Assembly: GCA_030770535.1 (NCBI GenBank)
Contig: JASVEC010000018.1
Span: 434,001-498,000, forward strand
Length of the DNA: 64,000 bases
Source of the DNA: Batkoa obscura
Lineage: Eukaryota; Entomophthoromycota; Entomophthoromycetes; Entomophthorales; Batkoaceae
Reading direction: 5' to 3'
Every line of letters begins with the position of its first letter. Within the stretch, counting starts at the first letter, position 1. The position numbers and the translations under genes were made by a program. Under the pieces are notes generated by a model that saw only the letters and a program-made list of their open reading frames with translations, searched no databases and was not told the DNA's origin. This document shows, one piece after another, positions 37,605 to 49,728 of this stretch.

Positions 37605-37713
37605 TATATGGGGATGTATTTTTGTATTTAAGAATTTTACTACAATCTTTCCACTCAAATAGCGCTTAAAAAATGGAAGAATAATGAAACTAAAAAAAAC
37701 AGCCCCATATATA
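37605..37713 (+). mobile_element. MITE-like element, copy B (best preserved)
   Basis: A 109-bp unit with inverted ends TATATGGGGATGT and ACAGCCCCATATA, no coding capacity, and the core CTCAAATAGCGCTTAAAAAATGG. The outermost TA on each side may be the target duplication, as in Tc1/mariner-type insertions. It is used here as the reference for the other copies. Confidence 0.75.
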
Positions 37714-37865
37714 AGAAACAGCCTCTACTGCCTTTGATAAACAATTATGATCTATATAATAGAGGTTTATAAAATGATGATATATTTTAATGCTATTATT
37801 TAAAAAATGTATGGTATCTTACTCCTTTAGTGTTATTATTAAAAAAAGGATAAATTAAATAATGA

Positions 37866-37971
37866 TGTGGGGATGTGTTTTTTTTGTTTAAGACTTTTAC
37901 TAGTAGTTTTTCCACTCAAATAGCGCTTAAAAGATAGAAAAGATAATGAAGCCAAAAAACATCCCCATATG
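37866..37971 (+). mobile_element. MITE-like element, copy C
   Basis: Same orientation as copy B and 152 bp downstream. Ends read TGTGGGGATGT and ACATCCCCATAT; the core CTCAAATAGCGCTTAAAAGAT is nearly identical to copy B. Confidence 0.75.
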
Positions 37972-39644
37972 TAAATTGTTAAAGGTTTTAAAACTAATAA
38001 AGGTAAACATCAATTTAATTACATGCTAATAACTTTATTTTTTTAAGTTTATTATAATAAACAAAAAAAACGCTACTTATTATAAAACAAATGTCGATTA
38101 TCAAACTAATTTTAATAAAATATACCAAAAAATTTAAAAAAATTATTACTACTGTACCCTATAATATCAAAGGGTCATTAAGTCATTACTCTAGTTTATA
38201 AAAAAAATTATAAAGTAATAGCAACTGAAAAATATAAGATATCATATGATTTTTGTACTTCTTGTTACACAATTCTTGTTCACTTTAATCGTTATTAATG
38301 ATAACTATGTGTTTGTTTTGTATTAAAATATTTCAATGCTGTTTAAAAAACTACATTTTAAATAAATTTTTATAATTTTTAAATTCTATTCTTTTTATTA
38401 AATCTTTATTAAAATTTATAATCATTAATCTATGGTAAGTAATATAATATCTGTTAAGTTAAATAGAAAGCTTATAAGCTTAATATAAGTGAGTTGCTAT
38501 CTGTGAAAGTAAAGATCTATTTGTTTGTAGTTTTATTATTATCAAACATAGAAACTATTAAGGTTATCATTATTCATGATCGAATTAATTAAACCATTAA
38601 ATTTTGATCTGGGGTTCAATAGTTATTTTTATAACAATTTAAGTTGTGTATCGATTATTTGATGCTTTATTCTCTGATCATATGTATGGTTTCTATGGTT
38701 TTATATATCATAGCTTTATATTAATTTATTTAGTTATAATATCGATCTTTAACCTCCATTATTTATTACCTCTTACTCCACTGTTTATACTCATTTTATA
38801 ATATTTGATTTAAAAATGCTAGTTTTATTTTTAGCACTTTGAAATCCTGTATAAACTTAATTACTATTATCTAAAGGAGAACTTAATTTAATATTGAGTT
38901 TGGTTTTTAATATGCTCATATACCAATATTTTTGAAAATAATACTAGGTTCTTGATTATATTATTTTTGTATATTTAAACCTACTCTGTATGTACTTCTT
39001 TTTAACGTTGCTGATTTCATTACTTTTGTGTAACTTTTGAAAAATTTTAATTCTTTTATTTGTTCAATTCATTTTTCTAACAAAAATATTGGGGTATTGA
39101 GTATATACTTTATTATATGAAATATTAATAGCCTAACTACAACATATTTTTGAAATATTTAATAAAAGAAATTGTAACTTGATATCAATTTATTGATAAA
39201 CAAAAGATAAATCTTGTTCATATATCCTATAACTTTAGTAATAAATCAAAATCTGTTGCTTATGATCTAATACTATTACAGTTATACAGGGACCTATTAT
39301 ATTAATTCCAAAGTCAAACACTAAAAGGGCTTAGAATTCATTAAGTGTAGAACTTTTTAACAAAAGAAGAATACAGAATATATATTTCTCAAAACAGTTT
39401 CAAGAATCGAATGTCGTTATCTATGTAACGCCACTCTGCATAAGTGAAAAACAAAAAAAAGCGATGACCATTAGGCTCAAGAAGTTTATTAAGTAAAGTA
39501 TAAAAAGCGAGGAGTTAGAAGTTTAAGATAGGGTTATTGTAATATAGAGGGGCAAAGCATGGCTTTGAAAAAAGTCTTAGGTATTAAATAGTCACATAGA
39601 TAAAGAAACAAAAATCAACATAGAAAATAGATAGAGCCATAGTA

Positions 39645-39845
39645 CTATTTGTTACTAATTTCAATCTTTTCTGCTTCTTCTGGATGTAACCCATTACGAC
39701 GACGGTAAGCAAATTCGGGTATCACCATGTCGGGTGATGGTGGTTCGATAGGTAACCCTACACTTGACCCAATGCTCAATCCCTCTATCCCTTTGTTCAC
39801 CATATCTAAGCTGTTCAATGACTCTTGGCTAGGTTGGCTACGCAT
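39645..39845 (-). CDS. Small 66-aa protein, unrecognised
   Basis: An open frame starting at a true ATG with balanced codon use and clearly higher G+C than the surrounding desert. The peptide (MRSQPSQESLNSLDMVNKGI ... FAYRRRNGLHPEEAEKIEI) is hydrophilic, Ser/Pro/Glu-containing, without signal peptide or membrane segment. The segment PEFAYRRRNGLHPEEAEK looks like a conserved short motif, but I cannot name the family. It could also be the only recognised exon of a larger gene, although upstream DNA shows no obvious partner exon. Confidence 0.5.
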   Translation of the reverse strand: MRSQPSQESLNSLDMVNKGIEGLSIGSSVGLPIEPPSPDMVIPEFAYRRRNGLHPEEAEKIEISNK

Positions 39846-41917
39846 TAGTTATTATTAATAAAGTACAATATTAAATATTAAGAATATAAATAAGAATCTT
39901 AAATCTATTAAGAAGTTAAAGCGTATATAAATTGGAATTTAGGTGATATATATAATAGTTGGATGTTAGAGTTAAGTTATATGGGGTAAGTAGTTAGCTA
40001 TTAACAGTTAAATGAAGGATTGATATCTATTGATTGGCTTATTAGAATTAAGTGTTATATTATTGGTAAATTAAAGAAGAGTTGATATAAGAATTGATTA
40101 AAGAAGAGGTAAATGATTGGATGAAAAGAGGTATTGATTAAGTTTACCAATCAAGTAACTGAAATTTAAAAATTATAAAAAGAAAACTTACTCACTCATT
40201 TCAACTTTTAAACGGAAATTAAATCAACGTTAAACAAAAATTATAAGCTGAGAGAAAGAGATTCTTAATTTCCTGTATCAAAGTATAAAAAATTTCATAA
40301 TTTCTAAGAATCTTGATCCTATTATGGTATATACGACTTTGATTGCACTCTAATTTTTAATTTGTTTTTAATTTGTTTGATTTGGCCACTCATTGGTTAC
40401 ATTAATATGGTATATGACCATGTGGTCCCCTTCGGAAAAATTGGCTCGTTTTAACAAAATATTTAGCATTTTTACTTGTGAAAAAGTTGAAATACAAAGT
40501 GTAAAAGGCAACTTTTTCAACTCATTACATCACCAAACAGCATCCTTCATAAAAAAGAATAAACTTAAATCCCTAATTGAGAAAACTTTTGCATTAATAA
40601 CCAATTATAAGCTTATTTAAGGAATACTTTAGAATAAATAGATATTAAAGAATAACACTTTGCATCATCTTGCATTCAAATATTTAGCGATTTATAACAA
40701 GAACTAATTAGAGGATGTTTAATATATCAAAAAATTTATTGATGAAACGATGCTGCTTTTATAAATAGATTAGTTAAAGAGGATGTTTGTGTTGAGGGTT
40801 TATAGCCATGAAAAAAGGGCTCAGCCTATTTTAAAACTGAAACATTAGCTAGCAATATTTATATTTTATATGCATGGCTTATTACAAAAAAAGCTAATTA
40901 CAAAAGTAATGAGTGATGTGTTTTCCTTGGAATTTAAAGTGCACTTTTATTTGTGTATAAAAAGTGTGATAAAATTAGTTTAAAATTAAAATTTGGATTT
41001 TAAACTTATTAAATTTAATTGTAAACTAAAAGTTTTAAATATCAAATAATATATTCTAAAATAACTATAATAAATTGTAGATATCAAAATAGCTATATTT
41101 TTCAAAAATAAATTAATAGTCGTTTAAAATTTAATCTTATATAAAGAAAGTATTAGTTTGAAAAACTAAGGACATAAATTGCACGCTGGTTTTTTTGTAA
41201 AACTCATACTTCAGAATAATTTCCCAAAAATCTAAGCCTATTTGTTTTGAAATAGTAATTTATATAATAGATTGTTATTCAATGGATAGATAAGATATGC
41301 TCACCACTTATTTTTATGTTTTTTAAAGGTAATTTAAAGGATACTAGTAAAAGTTTAATGTATTTGATCATCTTTAGCTCTTATCTTTGTTACAATTTAA
41401 GGTGTAAAAATCAGCAACTAAGTAAACCGCTCGTTTTTATAAAAAAACCGTATATAACATGAATAAGTTTAAAAGTAGTAATTTTTTACTGTAAATAAAG
41501 GCATGCAAAACCATCAGTGATTAGTACAATGGATTGACAGCAAACATTTACATTATCTATAAATAAGTTTTTGAAATGAGATACAAAAGGTTAATAAATT
41601 TATTAATTAATTAAATCGCTCATGTTGTTGTGTATTAAAGGATAAGAATAGGAATAGGAAGATATTACATAAATATATGAATTACATTAATCTAGATTTT
41701 AATAATTTATACTTTTAATATACTATTAATAATCCTGAGAAGTTTTAATTTATTTATTCACTTTAATGTCATAACTTTTTATATGGACCTAAGTTTATGT
41801 TTGTTTAGTTTAGTATTTCAAAGATTTAAATAAATCCTGTGATATTAGCTAAAAAGACTTTTTGATGGATAAGAAAAAGTTCAAATATTAGTTAGCAAAA
41901 ATGGCCAAAGCTTTTGC

Positions 41918-42018
41918 ATAGGAGGATATTTTTTTTTGAGAGTTTGTAACATTTTTTCTACCCAATAGTGCTTAAAAAAATGGAAAAGGCGATGAAATCA
42001 AAAAAGACGTTCCTGTGT
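41918..42018 (+). mobile_element. MITE-like element, copy D (worn)
   Basis: Recognised by the core CCAATAGTGCTTAAAAAAATGG followed by AAAAGGCGATGAAATCAAAAA. Its ends (AGGAGGATAT and GACGTTCCTGTGT) are degraded relatives of the family's terminal repeats, so this is an old copy. Confidence 0.6.
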
Positions 42019-43039
42019 AATTTTTTCAAAGGTAAAATATGTATTTTCTAAAATACCTAGTTTTTCAAAGCTATTGATAAACACTTAAAAAGAACTCTAA
42101 ACTGTTCAAACCTCTTAGCAAAGGCTTCAATAATAGCAAGCAAACTTTTGGTACAGGGGGGGCACAGTTTTAGTAATTTTGTTTCTTTTCTTTTTAAAGC
42201 CAAGCAAAGCTTTTGAACTATTTTTTAAATAGACTTTTAGCACATTTTTTCCAAAAAAAATTGAACTGAAGTTTTTCTGATACTAATTTTCAGCAAAAGC
42301 AGGAGGAATTAAAGATTCCCAGTAAATATTTTATTTTACTCACTTTTGTTAAGAATTATTGTTTAAATTTTTTTATACCAATTTGTTCAAATGTTTTTCT
42401 GAAATAAGCATAATGTATTGAATTTTTTTCTAAAGAATGAAGTGTTCACTGTTATAATCTTTAAGAATTATAACGTTGTCTATATACCATTTAAGATAGT
42501 TTTTTTTAGAACTTATTGACTGCTTTTATAAAAGCAATTAACCTATCAAACCCTTAAAGCAATTATTGTAATCAGTGTATATCCAAGGGTTATGTAGTTA
42601 AAATTATTATACAAACATAATATATAGATATGCTTTAAATTGTTTACAAAGCTTTATATTAATTAAATAACCCATTCTTAAAATATAGTTATTATTGATA
42701 AAAATTTCAAACAAGTTTCAACTTTTGCCTCAACATACTGTATGTTGAGCTTTAATCATACCTTAATAATGAATAATATAATTGATACTAGATTTGAAAT
42801 GTATACTGTTTGTATACTATACAATAAATTAGAATAAAAAAGTATATATGCTATAAACTTTGACATTTCATAATAGTTAACTATTTTGTTTGTAAAACCA
42901 TTCTAAAATTTAAACTTTATTTCATTTATATCTCAAAAGACAGTGATTCAATTAATTTAAAACTTTACACAAGTATGAATAATAAACTGTATAACAGATT
43001 CATAAAAGCAAAACTTATTTATCTTATTTTACACGCGTT

Positions 43040-43345
43040 TACTTAGCAAGGCCCTTAAATTTTCGTCCTTCCCTCATAGCGACTGTAATTGCCAGAAGTT
43101 GTCCATTTTTAAGGGTTTTTAATATTGCTCAAAGGCTATCTTGCTTTCGAAGTATGATTGAATCTTAGCATCTTGTTGGGTATAAAAACAAAAAATATTT
43201 TATTTTATACATGTACTATTTCATATAGGATGAATCCAAATGTAGAAAATATTAATAATTTAATTACCAGTTTGCCGAGGAATTAATGCTCAAAGCTAAA
43301 TCCTCAAACCTTTGTGATTGTCTTCTAGGGTACTGTACAATGTGA
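43040..43345 (-). pseudogene. Coding-like remnant downstream of SCAMP
   Basis: On the minus strand, short stretches read as protein with normal composition: RRQSQRFEDLALSINSSAN, then a GTAATTAA donor-like site, then DAKIQSYFESKIAFEQY and, in another frame, NGQLLAITVAMREGRKFKGL ending in a stop. G+C is higher than in the spacer around it. No start codon exon is found in the ~140 bp before the SCAMP stop, so this looks like a broken or truncated small helical protein gene. The family is not recognised. Confidence 0.3.
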
Positions 43346-43490
43346 TATAAATCTTAACTTACATTTAATAGATAGTAAATACGTTACGGCATAAAATAAA
43401 TAACTGTAAACATCATGTGTAACATAAAAGAAATCTAATATACTAAGTAAAACCTGCTTTAATTAAAATCTTTTACTTTTAATTCCCATT

Positions 43491-44470
43491 CTACGCTGAA
43501 AACCTTTGTCTAGCATACTCTCCAGCGGCATTTCTAGCTACATCACTTGAAGCAGCTGAAGTAAAAGCTTCTCCTTTAGCATCAGAAAATGTATGACCTA
43601 CTTCTTTACAATGACTATGAACTCTAAAAAAGAGTAAAGTATTGAATACAGCCAATATAGCAAATAAGCTCATTGAAATAAATCCAAAAACTGCTGCAAA
43701 TATTTTACCACCCGATAAAATATAGATTGAATTTAATGCTCCACAAGAACCAGTTCCTGGTATTCCTATAGCCATGTAAATAACGAATAGTATATGGAAG
43801 GCATTGAAGATGAGATAGATAACTATTTATAAAGATTTAATTAAATTAATCGAATATATAATATAACCCTAAAAAACTTACAAAAATACAAAGCTTTTTC
43901 TTTCATAAAAGCATTATAAATAGGTCTATACCATAAATAAAACGAAGGAAATGGGAATATTAAAAAATAGGATAATGCGGAAAAAAAGTTACTTGAAACC
44001 GAAGTCAAATTTGGTGGATTAGAAGCCCAAAATACAATTGAAGTTATAAAATTAAAAGTCAATACTGCCAAAAATGCTAACCATGATTGATATAATCGCG
44101 TGACTATCGGCCTCTTTGAAGTTTCTATTTCTTCATTGATATTGAAATAATAAATTGGATAAAAAAAAGGGAAATTTGGAGGCTTGATCCCACTTGTTCT
44201 AAGATGTTCCCTTTGATTCTCAAGTTCCCTTTCTCGGGCTGCTAACTCAGCTTCTCGATTTGCTAACTCTCTCTCCCTTTGACTTACTGTGCTATCGGTT
44301 AAATCGCGTCCCTCATGTTGACTTAACTGTATGCTTTCATATGGGTTTAAATCTTCACTGGATCTTAGTGAAAAGTTCTGACCTGAATTTGAGTGGTCTT
44401 GGTTTGGATCTTTGAATGGATCTTCGGCATTATCTGCAAATGGATTCGAGAGATAAGGGTTGTTGCTCAT
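43491..44470 (-). CDS. Secretory carrier membrane protein (SCAMP)
   Basis: Exons (minus) 44470-43882 and 43822-43491; 306 aa. SCAMPs are four-helix membrane proteins of the trans-Golgi and endosomal recycling system. The cytosolic N terminus has NPF and DPF endocytic motifs (SNPFADNAEDPFKDP), then a coiled coil (RERELANREAELAARERELENQ), a Pro/Tyr-rich linker (IKPPNFPFFYPIYYFN), and the four membrane spans. The hallmark amphipathic piece after span 2 reads FPSFYLWYRPIYNAFMKE, and the loop IGIPGTGSCG precedes the last span. The C-terminal tail is short. SCAMPs are widespread in animals and plants but patchy in fungi, mostly in early-diverging lineages, which fits the suggested placement. Confidence 0.9.
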
Positions 44471-45200
44471 TTTTTATTAAAAAGTTGATTTTCGGTTTTT
44501 TGATTTCTTGGTTTTTATGCCACTGAAACGAGGTTTATGATCTTTGTTCTATACTGATGGTTCAACTCTACTGTGACTTTTTTAACGATAGCTTTTGTAA
44601 TTAACTTATTTATACAGTCATTTTTTAGACCTTGATCCTTATATTTGATGAAATTTTAACATGAATTTTTATCGTAAATAAACAGTTAGTCAGGTCATAA
44701 AAGAATTGTAACAGCTGTATTAAGGAATTGTTTGGAAAGTATATAAAAAAACATTTATATCCTTGCTATATTTGTATTTAACTAATGACTTAATATTGTA
44801 AATCAATAAGCTTAAGGTGTTGTATAATGGGGATATTTTTTAAGAATGTATAAATAGAATTGGCAAGCTATTTTTGTTGAGGAAGTTGAAACTCAATTGA
44901 GTATTATGATAAAATAATCGCTTAAGCTATACTTGATAATAAATAATATCTTTTTAGGTTGCGTGAAAGCTAATATATATATATTTTAAGAAGAGCACAT
45001 GAAAATTTACTAGTTTCTTCCTACTAAAATTACTCTTTAACTTAAATCCCATAAACAATTTGCATTACATGAGAGTATATAAAAATTAACAATTTCAAAA
45101 TAAAACAAAATAGGCGATAATTCAAAACCTGCATCTCATTTAGTGACAAGAAAAAAGATTTAAACAAATAATTTAACAATTTTTTTTAATTAAGTTTAGC
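44471..45200. other. Intergenic
   Basis: Upstream of SCAMP and downstream of the NDUFA12 stop. AT-rich, with nothing else supported. Confidence 0.5.
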
Positions 45201-45713
45201 TTAAACTCTTTCTTGAACCTTAGGTTCCCAACTTTCAAACTTAGACTTAGTTGTTGAGTAAGGCTTATATGCCTTTGGAGTACCTGTGACATTTTCTACA
45301 TGTTTAGTAGTGACCCATTTGTACATTGGTGTTAATTCTTGGTCTGGTTTAGGTACTGTTGAATTGGTAAAATGTAACCAATTGCGCCTTAAATTTTGAA
45401 AAATGATATTAAAAAATAGTGATAAAAGAATAGTTATTTTACCATTTAGCAGGTACTTGACTAGGATCATAGTCATAAGCTGCGTACTCAACATGGCGAT
45501 GACGAGCTATTGAAATTAATTTTTATGAAATTTAAAGCTTAATATAAAGTTACCCCAAGTTTCGTCGTTATCCTCATAATATCTATTACCAAGGGCATCT
45601 TTACCAACATAAACACCACCCTTGACATCTTTGATTACCCAAAGTTGATTAAATGTACGTTTTAAATCCCAACTGGATTTGAATTTACGTACCCATTGTC
45701 CAAGTGATGCCAT
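45201..45713 (-). CDS. NDUFA12: Complex I accessory subunit NDUFA12 (B17.2)
   Basis: Exons (minus) 45713-45554, 45506-45443, 45387-45201; 136 aa. An accessory subunit of NADH:ubiquinone oxidoreductase at the matrix arm/membrane junction. Signatures: LKRTFNQLWVIKDVKGGVYVG, VGKDALGNRYYED, RHRHVEYAAYDYDPSQVPAKW, RNWLHFTN, and the C-terminal KAYKPYSTTKSKFESWEP. The last matches the family's 'PYSTTRPKIEAW' ending. Length equals that of the usual subunit (about 140 aa). Presence of complex I fits an aerobic fungus, ruling out the anaerobic AT-rich gut fungi. It is divergently arranged with the EF-hand gene, 196 bp apart. Confidence 0.93.
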
Positions 45714-45909
45714 TTTATTTTATATTGATTTAAAATCTAATCTATCAATTGAAATCTTGAAAATCGAAATATTTAAACTAAAATGTGGTTTTATTGGTCA
45801 ATTAAAAATAATAAAAAGACAAAATCTTTGCCCAAATTATGGATATTTGATGATGATTTTTAAGCTTCGAAACGTTTAAACTAAAAGTTTATTTTAATTT
45901 TAATAAGAA

Positions 45910-46610
45910 ATGTCATATAACAATAGCAACAACCCACAGCTACAACAATGGTTTCAATCTGTAGATACTGATCGATCGGGACAAATATGTGCTGAAGAAT
46001 TACAAAGAGCATTAGTGAATGGTATTATAATAAATAAAATAAAAGAAGAGTTGTTAATCTAAAAAATAAAGGTGATTGGACCCCATTTGACATTGAAACT
46101 ATCAAGTTGATGATTGATATGTTTGATCAGGACCAAAGTGGTACTATAGGTTTCAACGAATTTATATCTTTATGGCAGTATATTGGTGAATGGCAGCAAT
46201 GTTTTCGTAGTTTCGACAAGGATAATTCAAATACTATCGATATTCAAGAACTCACCACTGCTCTTCGTACTTTTGGTTTTAACTTATCAGATAGGATCAT
46301 TAGAATTTGTCTTAAAAAATTTAACAAACATGGTAATTTTTTGCTCTTTATGTTATTATTATTATGTAATTCAAATAGCAAGTAAAGCCCAAAGAAAAAA
46401 TATGGATCCTAATGTAGCTACTTTCGATACTTTTATAAGACTTTGCGTTACCTTAAGAATGTTAACTGATTCCTTCCGTAGATTTGATAATGATAATGAT
46501 GGTGTTATTCAAATTGGATATGAAAATGTAAGTTTAAAATTTGTTATTAATTATTATGTAATTAATCAAATTTTATTTAGTTTTTGGATTTATTTGTTAA
46601 TGGTAAATAA
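45910..46610 (+). CDS. Penta-EF-hand protein (PDCD6/ALG-2-like)
   Basis: Exons 45910-46021, 46072-46332, 46379-46527, 46581-46610; 183 aa. A calcium-binding adaptor of the PEF family, which links Ca2+ signals to ESCRT and COPII partners. EF loops: DTDRSGQICAEE (EF1), DQDQSGTIGFNEF (EF3-like), DKDNSNTIDIQE, and DNDNDGVIQIGYE. The typical 'FISLWQYIGEWQQCFRSFDKDNS' transition between the second and third loops is present, and the protein ends with FLDLFVNG. Unlike many PEF proteins the N terminus lacks a long Gly/Pro-rich tail (only MSYNNSNNPQLQQ), as in ALG-2 itself. The insertion HASKAQRKNMDPN in the fourth loop is unusual. Yeast Pef1 is the nearest described type. Confidence 0.87.
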
Positions 46611-47712
46611 ATTTAAAACATTATAATTGTTTAATTATCGTCATACTCAGCTATGTCTAATTATACGTTTATTTTTATTTTTATAACATAAAAGTGTAAC
46701 TAGTATGATGATAGTGATATACTAATAGTATAGATTTCAAAAATGTGGCTTTTATGTTCTTATAGATTAAAAGTACATGGTTCAAATGATATAGTGCTTA
46801 CCATGCTCTGTATTGTTATTTTTTTACTATTATATTTAAATGACTATAGTTTATTAAGGAAATATGTTAAATCATTCTATGATATTATTTTAGTTCACTA
46901 GTATTTTTTACATATATAACTTTTAATTAATTATATGTCCATATTAGCTTACTTCATAATGTAAAACCCGAAATTGTATAATGACATTTTAATTAATTAA
47001 AGTAATAAATTAAAGTAATAAATTAAAAGCAGTAACGGATAGTAAATTAATGATTTGATTAAAGTTTAATAAAAAAACCAATTGATTTATTATCAGCTTG
47101 ATATAATTTTAATATAAAAATATTATAGTCATATTTTTTATATTTTCAACTATACAGGTTTGCCAATTCATTATTGTTATTTATATATATAGTTAAATTT
47201 TAATTATCAAATTAAATCATTTAACATATAAATAAATGTGAAGTCCTTAATTAAATAATAACGTAACTATTATTAAATAACATTTACTTTATATCAAACT
47301 CTATTAGCTATTTATTTTTATAATTATTTATTATTAACCTATTTTTTATATATTGCTTATATTGATTTAGCTTATTTAAGGAGTATTGTTCTACATTTAG
47401 TTAACTCAGGTGAAATACTCCCAAAAAATTAAATCATAACTTATCACATCGATCTACCATAAAAAATGAAAGCCTACAAATAAAACCCAATTTGATAAAA
47501 AAGGCAAAACGAATGAAGCATTCTTAAGCAACCAATCAAACCTTTTAAAGTTGACTCGGAATGGCAATGAGAACTGGAATCTACCAATCAATATGGAATT
47601 ATTCTTCCGAGCCATTTCACCCTTTAAAACCAAAATCTATGGCTAGCTCAATGTTAGGCTTTAGCATAAAACAACTAGCTAACAATTCTTTAATCTCTTT
47701 TGTTAAAATACC
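46611..47712. other. Intergenic
   Basis: Very AT-rich 1.1 kb between the EF-hand and G-gamma genes. The last 250 bases are richer in G+C and probably form the G-gamma promoter and 5' UTR. No other feature is supported. Confidence 0.5.
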
Positions 47713-47994
47713 ATGAATCATTTGAGCGAACAAAAACTTAAAAAACTAATTGAAAATAATCGCAACTTAAGACAGCAATTGGATTTACCACGTATCCCAG
47801 TGTCTGAAGCTAGTCAATCGTAAGTTTTTTATATAAAATGAATAATTTAAATTCAAATTTATTAATTCCGTCTATAAAGCTTAATTAAGTATGCTACTAC
47901 AACTCCAGATTATCTCATTCCACAAATTTGGGGTAGTGCGCCTGTAGATCCATTTAATCCAAACAAAGCCACTTCTTGTTGTACAGTTATGTAA
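47713..47994 (+). CDS. Heterotrimeric G-protein gamma subunit
   Basis: Exons 47713-47819 and 47880-47994; 73 aa, too short to stand out in an ORF scan. Gγ pairs with the Gβ propeller and anchors it to membranes. The N-terminal helix KLKKLIENNRNLRQQL should form the coiled coil with Gβ. It is followed by the fungal Gγ stretch LPRIPVSEASQSLIKYATTT. The tail DPFNPNKATSCCTVM ends in a CaaX box (CTVM) for farnesylation, with an adjacent Cys for palmitoylation. This tail closely resembles filamentous-fungal Gγ proteins (…CCTVM). The acceptor was chosen because only it keeps the frame through the conserved SLIKY. Confidence 0.9.
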
Positions 47995-49728
47995 ACTTTA
48001 GTTTTTTTATTACAATGGATTAATTTTTTCTCAATTTGACGCTTCCTTTTTTTTAATAATTGGTAATTAAATTATAAAACCCCACCTTAACTTCTATTGT
48101 TCTTTTTTATCCATAATCTATTAAATTGTTGTTGCACCTTCATTGTGCCTTTTTTTATAGTTTTACACTTGATTTTCAAAATGTCAATGAAATCGAATGC
48201 TCACAATTTTATTAAGCGTTGCTGCATTATATAGAGAAAGCAATACTTTTGATAACATTAGTATGTGTTATATATTAAGATCTATAGGTATATATTATGT
48301 AGTCAACTTATCAAAGTTGAACTTAATTATAATATTCAGTTATAATACTAGTCTAATACTTTTTAATGATTTGTCTATAGAATTTTAATTGAATTTTATA
48401 CGGTATATAGAACGATCATTGTATTCAAGTACTTGCATATTGTGATAGAATGATTCATGTTAAAATGCTTCTACGTTATAATAGGATGGTATTGTATACG
48501 GACTTTAATACTTTAGTAATAATATGAAGTAGAATGTTATAAAAAAAGAACTAATAAATGAAAAATGAATCCAATTACTAAATTTATCAAGTTCCATTTA
48601 AATTATTATAAATTATTCAATAAAGTAGTAATATTAATAAAAAAATCAATTTCAAGTATAAAAGTTGACAAATTTAGTAAATATTTTATTTTGGAATCAA
48701 TATTTTATCTATTTGTTTAATGTAAGTTTTGATTATATGATCATTATAAGGGTTTGGAAGCCTTTGTATCATAAGTTATAGTAGTTTCTTACTATTAACA
48801 AAGCGAAATATAAAGTGATAATAAGTAACGAAAAGAATAGATTGATTGTAAACTTTGAATATTTAACCTTTGTTTAAATCCAGTGATCATCCCCTATCCT
48901 CCCCTTTCTTATCCCATCAGCTTCATATTATACTTTAGCTTTCTCTCTCGTAAACAAACCACTTTAGAATTTAGTCCTTTTATTTTTATATTGTTAAAAA
49001 AGATGCTTAATATTTTATTTAAAAATACAAATTGTTTCTTTAGTTGTATATGGAGTTAATATTAAAACAATAATATTAATACTAAGGTCCATTAAAATAG
49101 TTAAAGAATAGGTGGACCATTCTGATTTTCCTAAGCTTTTTTGCCCATGAAGTTGGTGTCAGTGGAATTTGACACAGCTTTGAGATAAGCAGTATTTTCA
49201 AGCTATCATTGGCTATCTCAAAAAATATATTGAACAAGTTATTATAAAGTTTTAACTAATATTTAAAAGCAAAACTAAACAAAATGAAATATTGATATAG
49301 AATGGATTTTTTATGCTCAAAATTACAGTGTTTTCCTTTATTCAATTTTCCTTTATTTTTTGTCATTATTATATTGTACTTTTGACTCTTTGTTCAAATC
49401 TTTAAGCAATAATCCGTCATGGTTGAAAGTATTGAATTCTAAACTCATTTTAACTTTCTTCAACTTTAACTTTTGGGAAAAATTCAATTATCCGTTTAAT
49501 CTAAAGTTTACCAATATCCGATTTAAGTGAATTTTCTAAATAAGATAGCTAATTAAATTAATCCTCCAATTACCAACAATTACTCATTAACCAATGAGAT
49601 CCATAATAAAAAACAGTCATCAACAGTCATCAATTGAAAATGAGTATATAAATAATAATAATCATATCTATAGAATAAGAGTATTTAAAATAAACAAATA
49701 GAACACAATTAAAAGATAGTACAATAAA
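47995..49728. other. Intergenic
   Basis: A 1.7-kb spacer. A 63-codon plus-strand open stretch at 48197-48388 has no support. A pyrimidine-rich patch (about 48890-48960) is the only compositional anomaly. Confidence 0.5.

Larger units (their letters stand above)
36365..39644. other. Gene-poor 3.3-kb spacer
   Basis: No acceptable coding frame on either strand. Contains two MITE-like copies 152 bp apart (listed separately). The last ~250 bases, which are richer in G+C, may be the 3' UTR of the 66-aa gene on the minus strand. Confidence 0.5.
39846..43490. other. Gene-poor 3.6-kb spacer
   Basis: AT-rich, with one worn MITE-like copy (41918-42018) and a coding-like remnant near its 3' end (43040-43345). 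The 75-codon plus-strand open stretch at 40393-40620 has no supporting feature. Otherwise nothing is seen. Confidence 0.5.

Noticed and set aside
40393-40620. 75-codon plus-strand open stretch
   Set aside because: Composition is that of random AT-rich DNA, no conserved wording, isolated in a spacer.
48197-48388. 63-codon plus-strand open stretch between G-gamma and HIS7
   Set aside because: No motif, typical AT-rich random translation, no partner exon.
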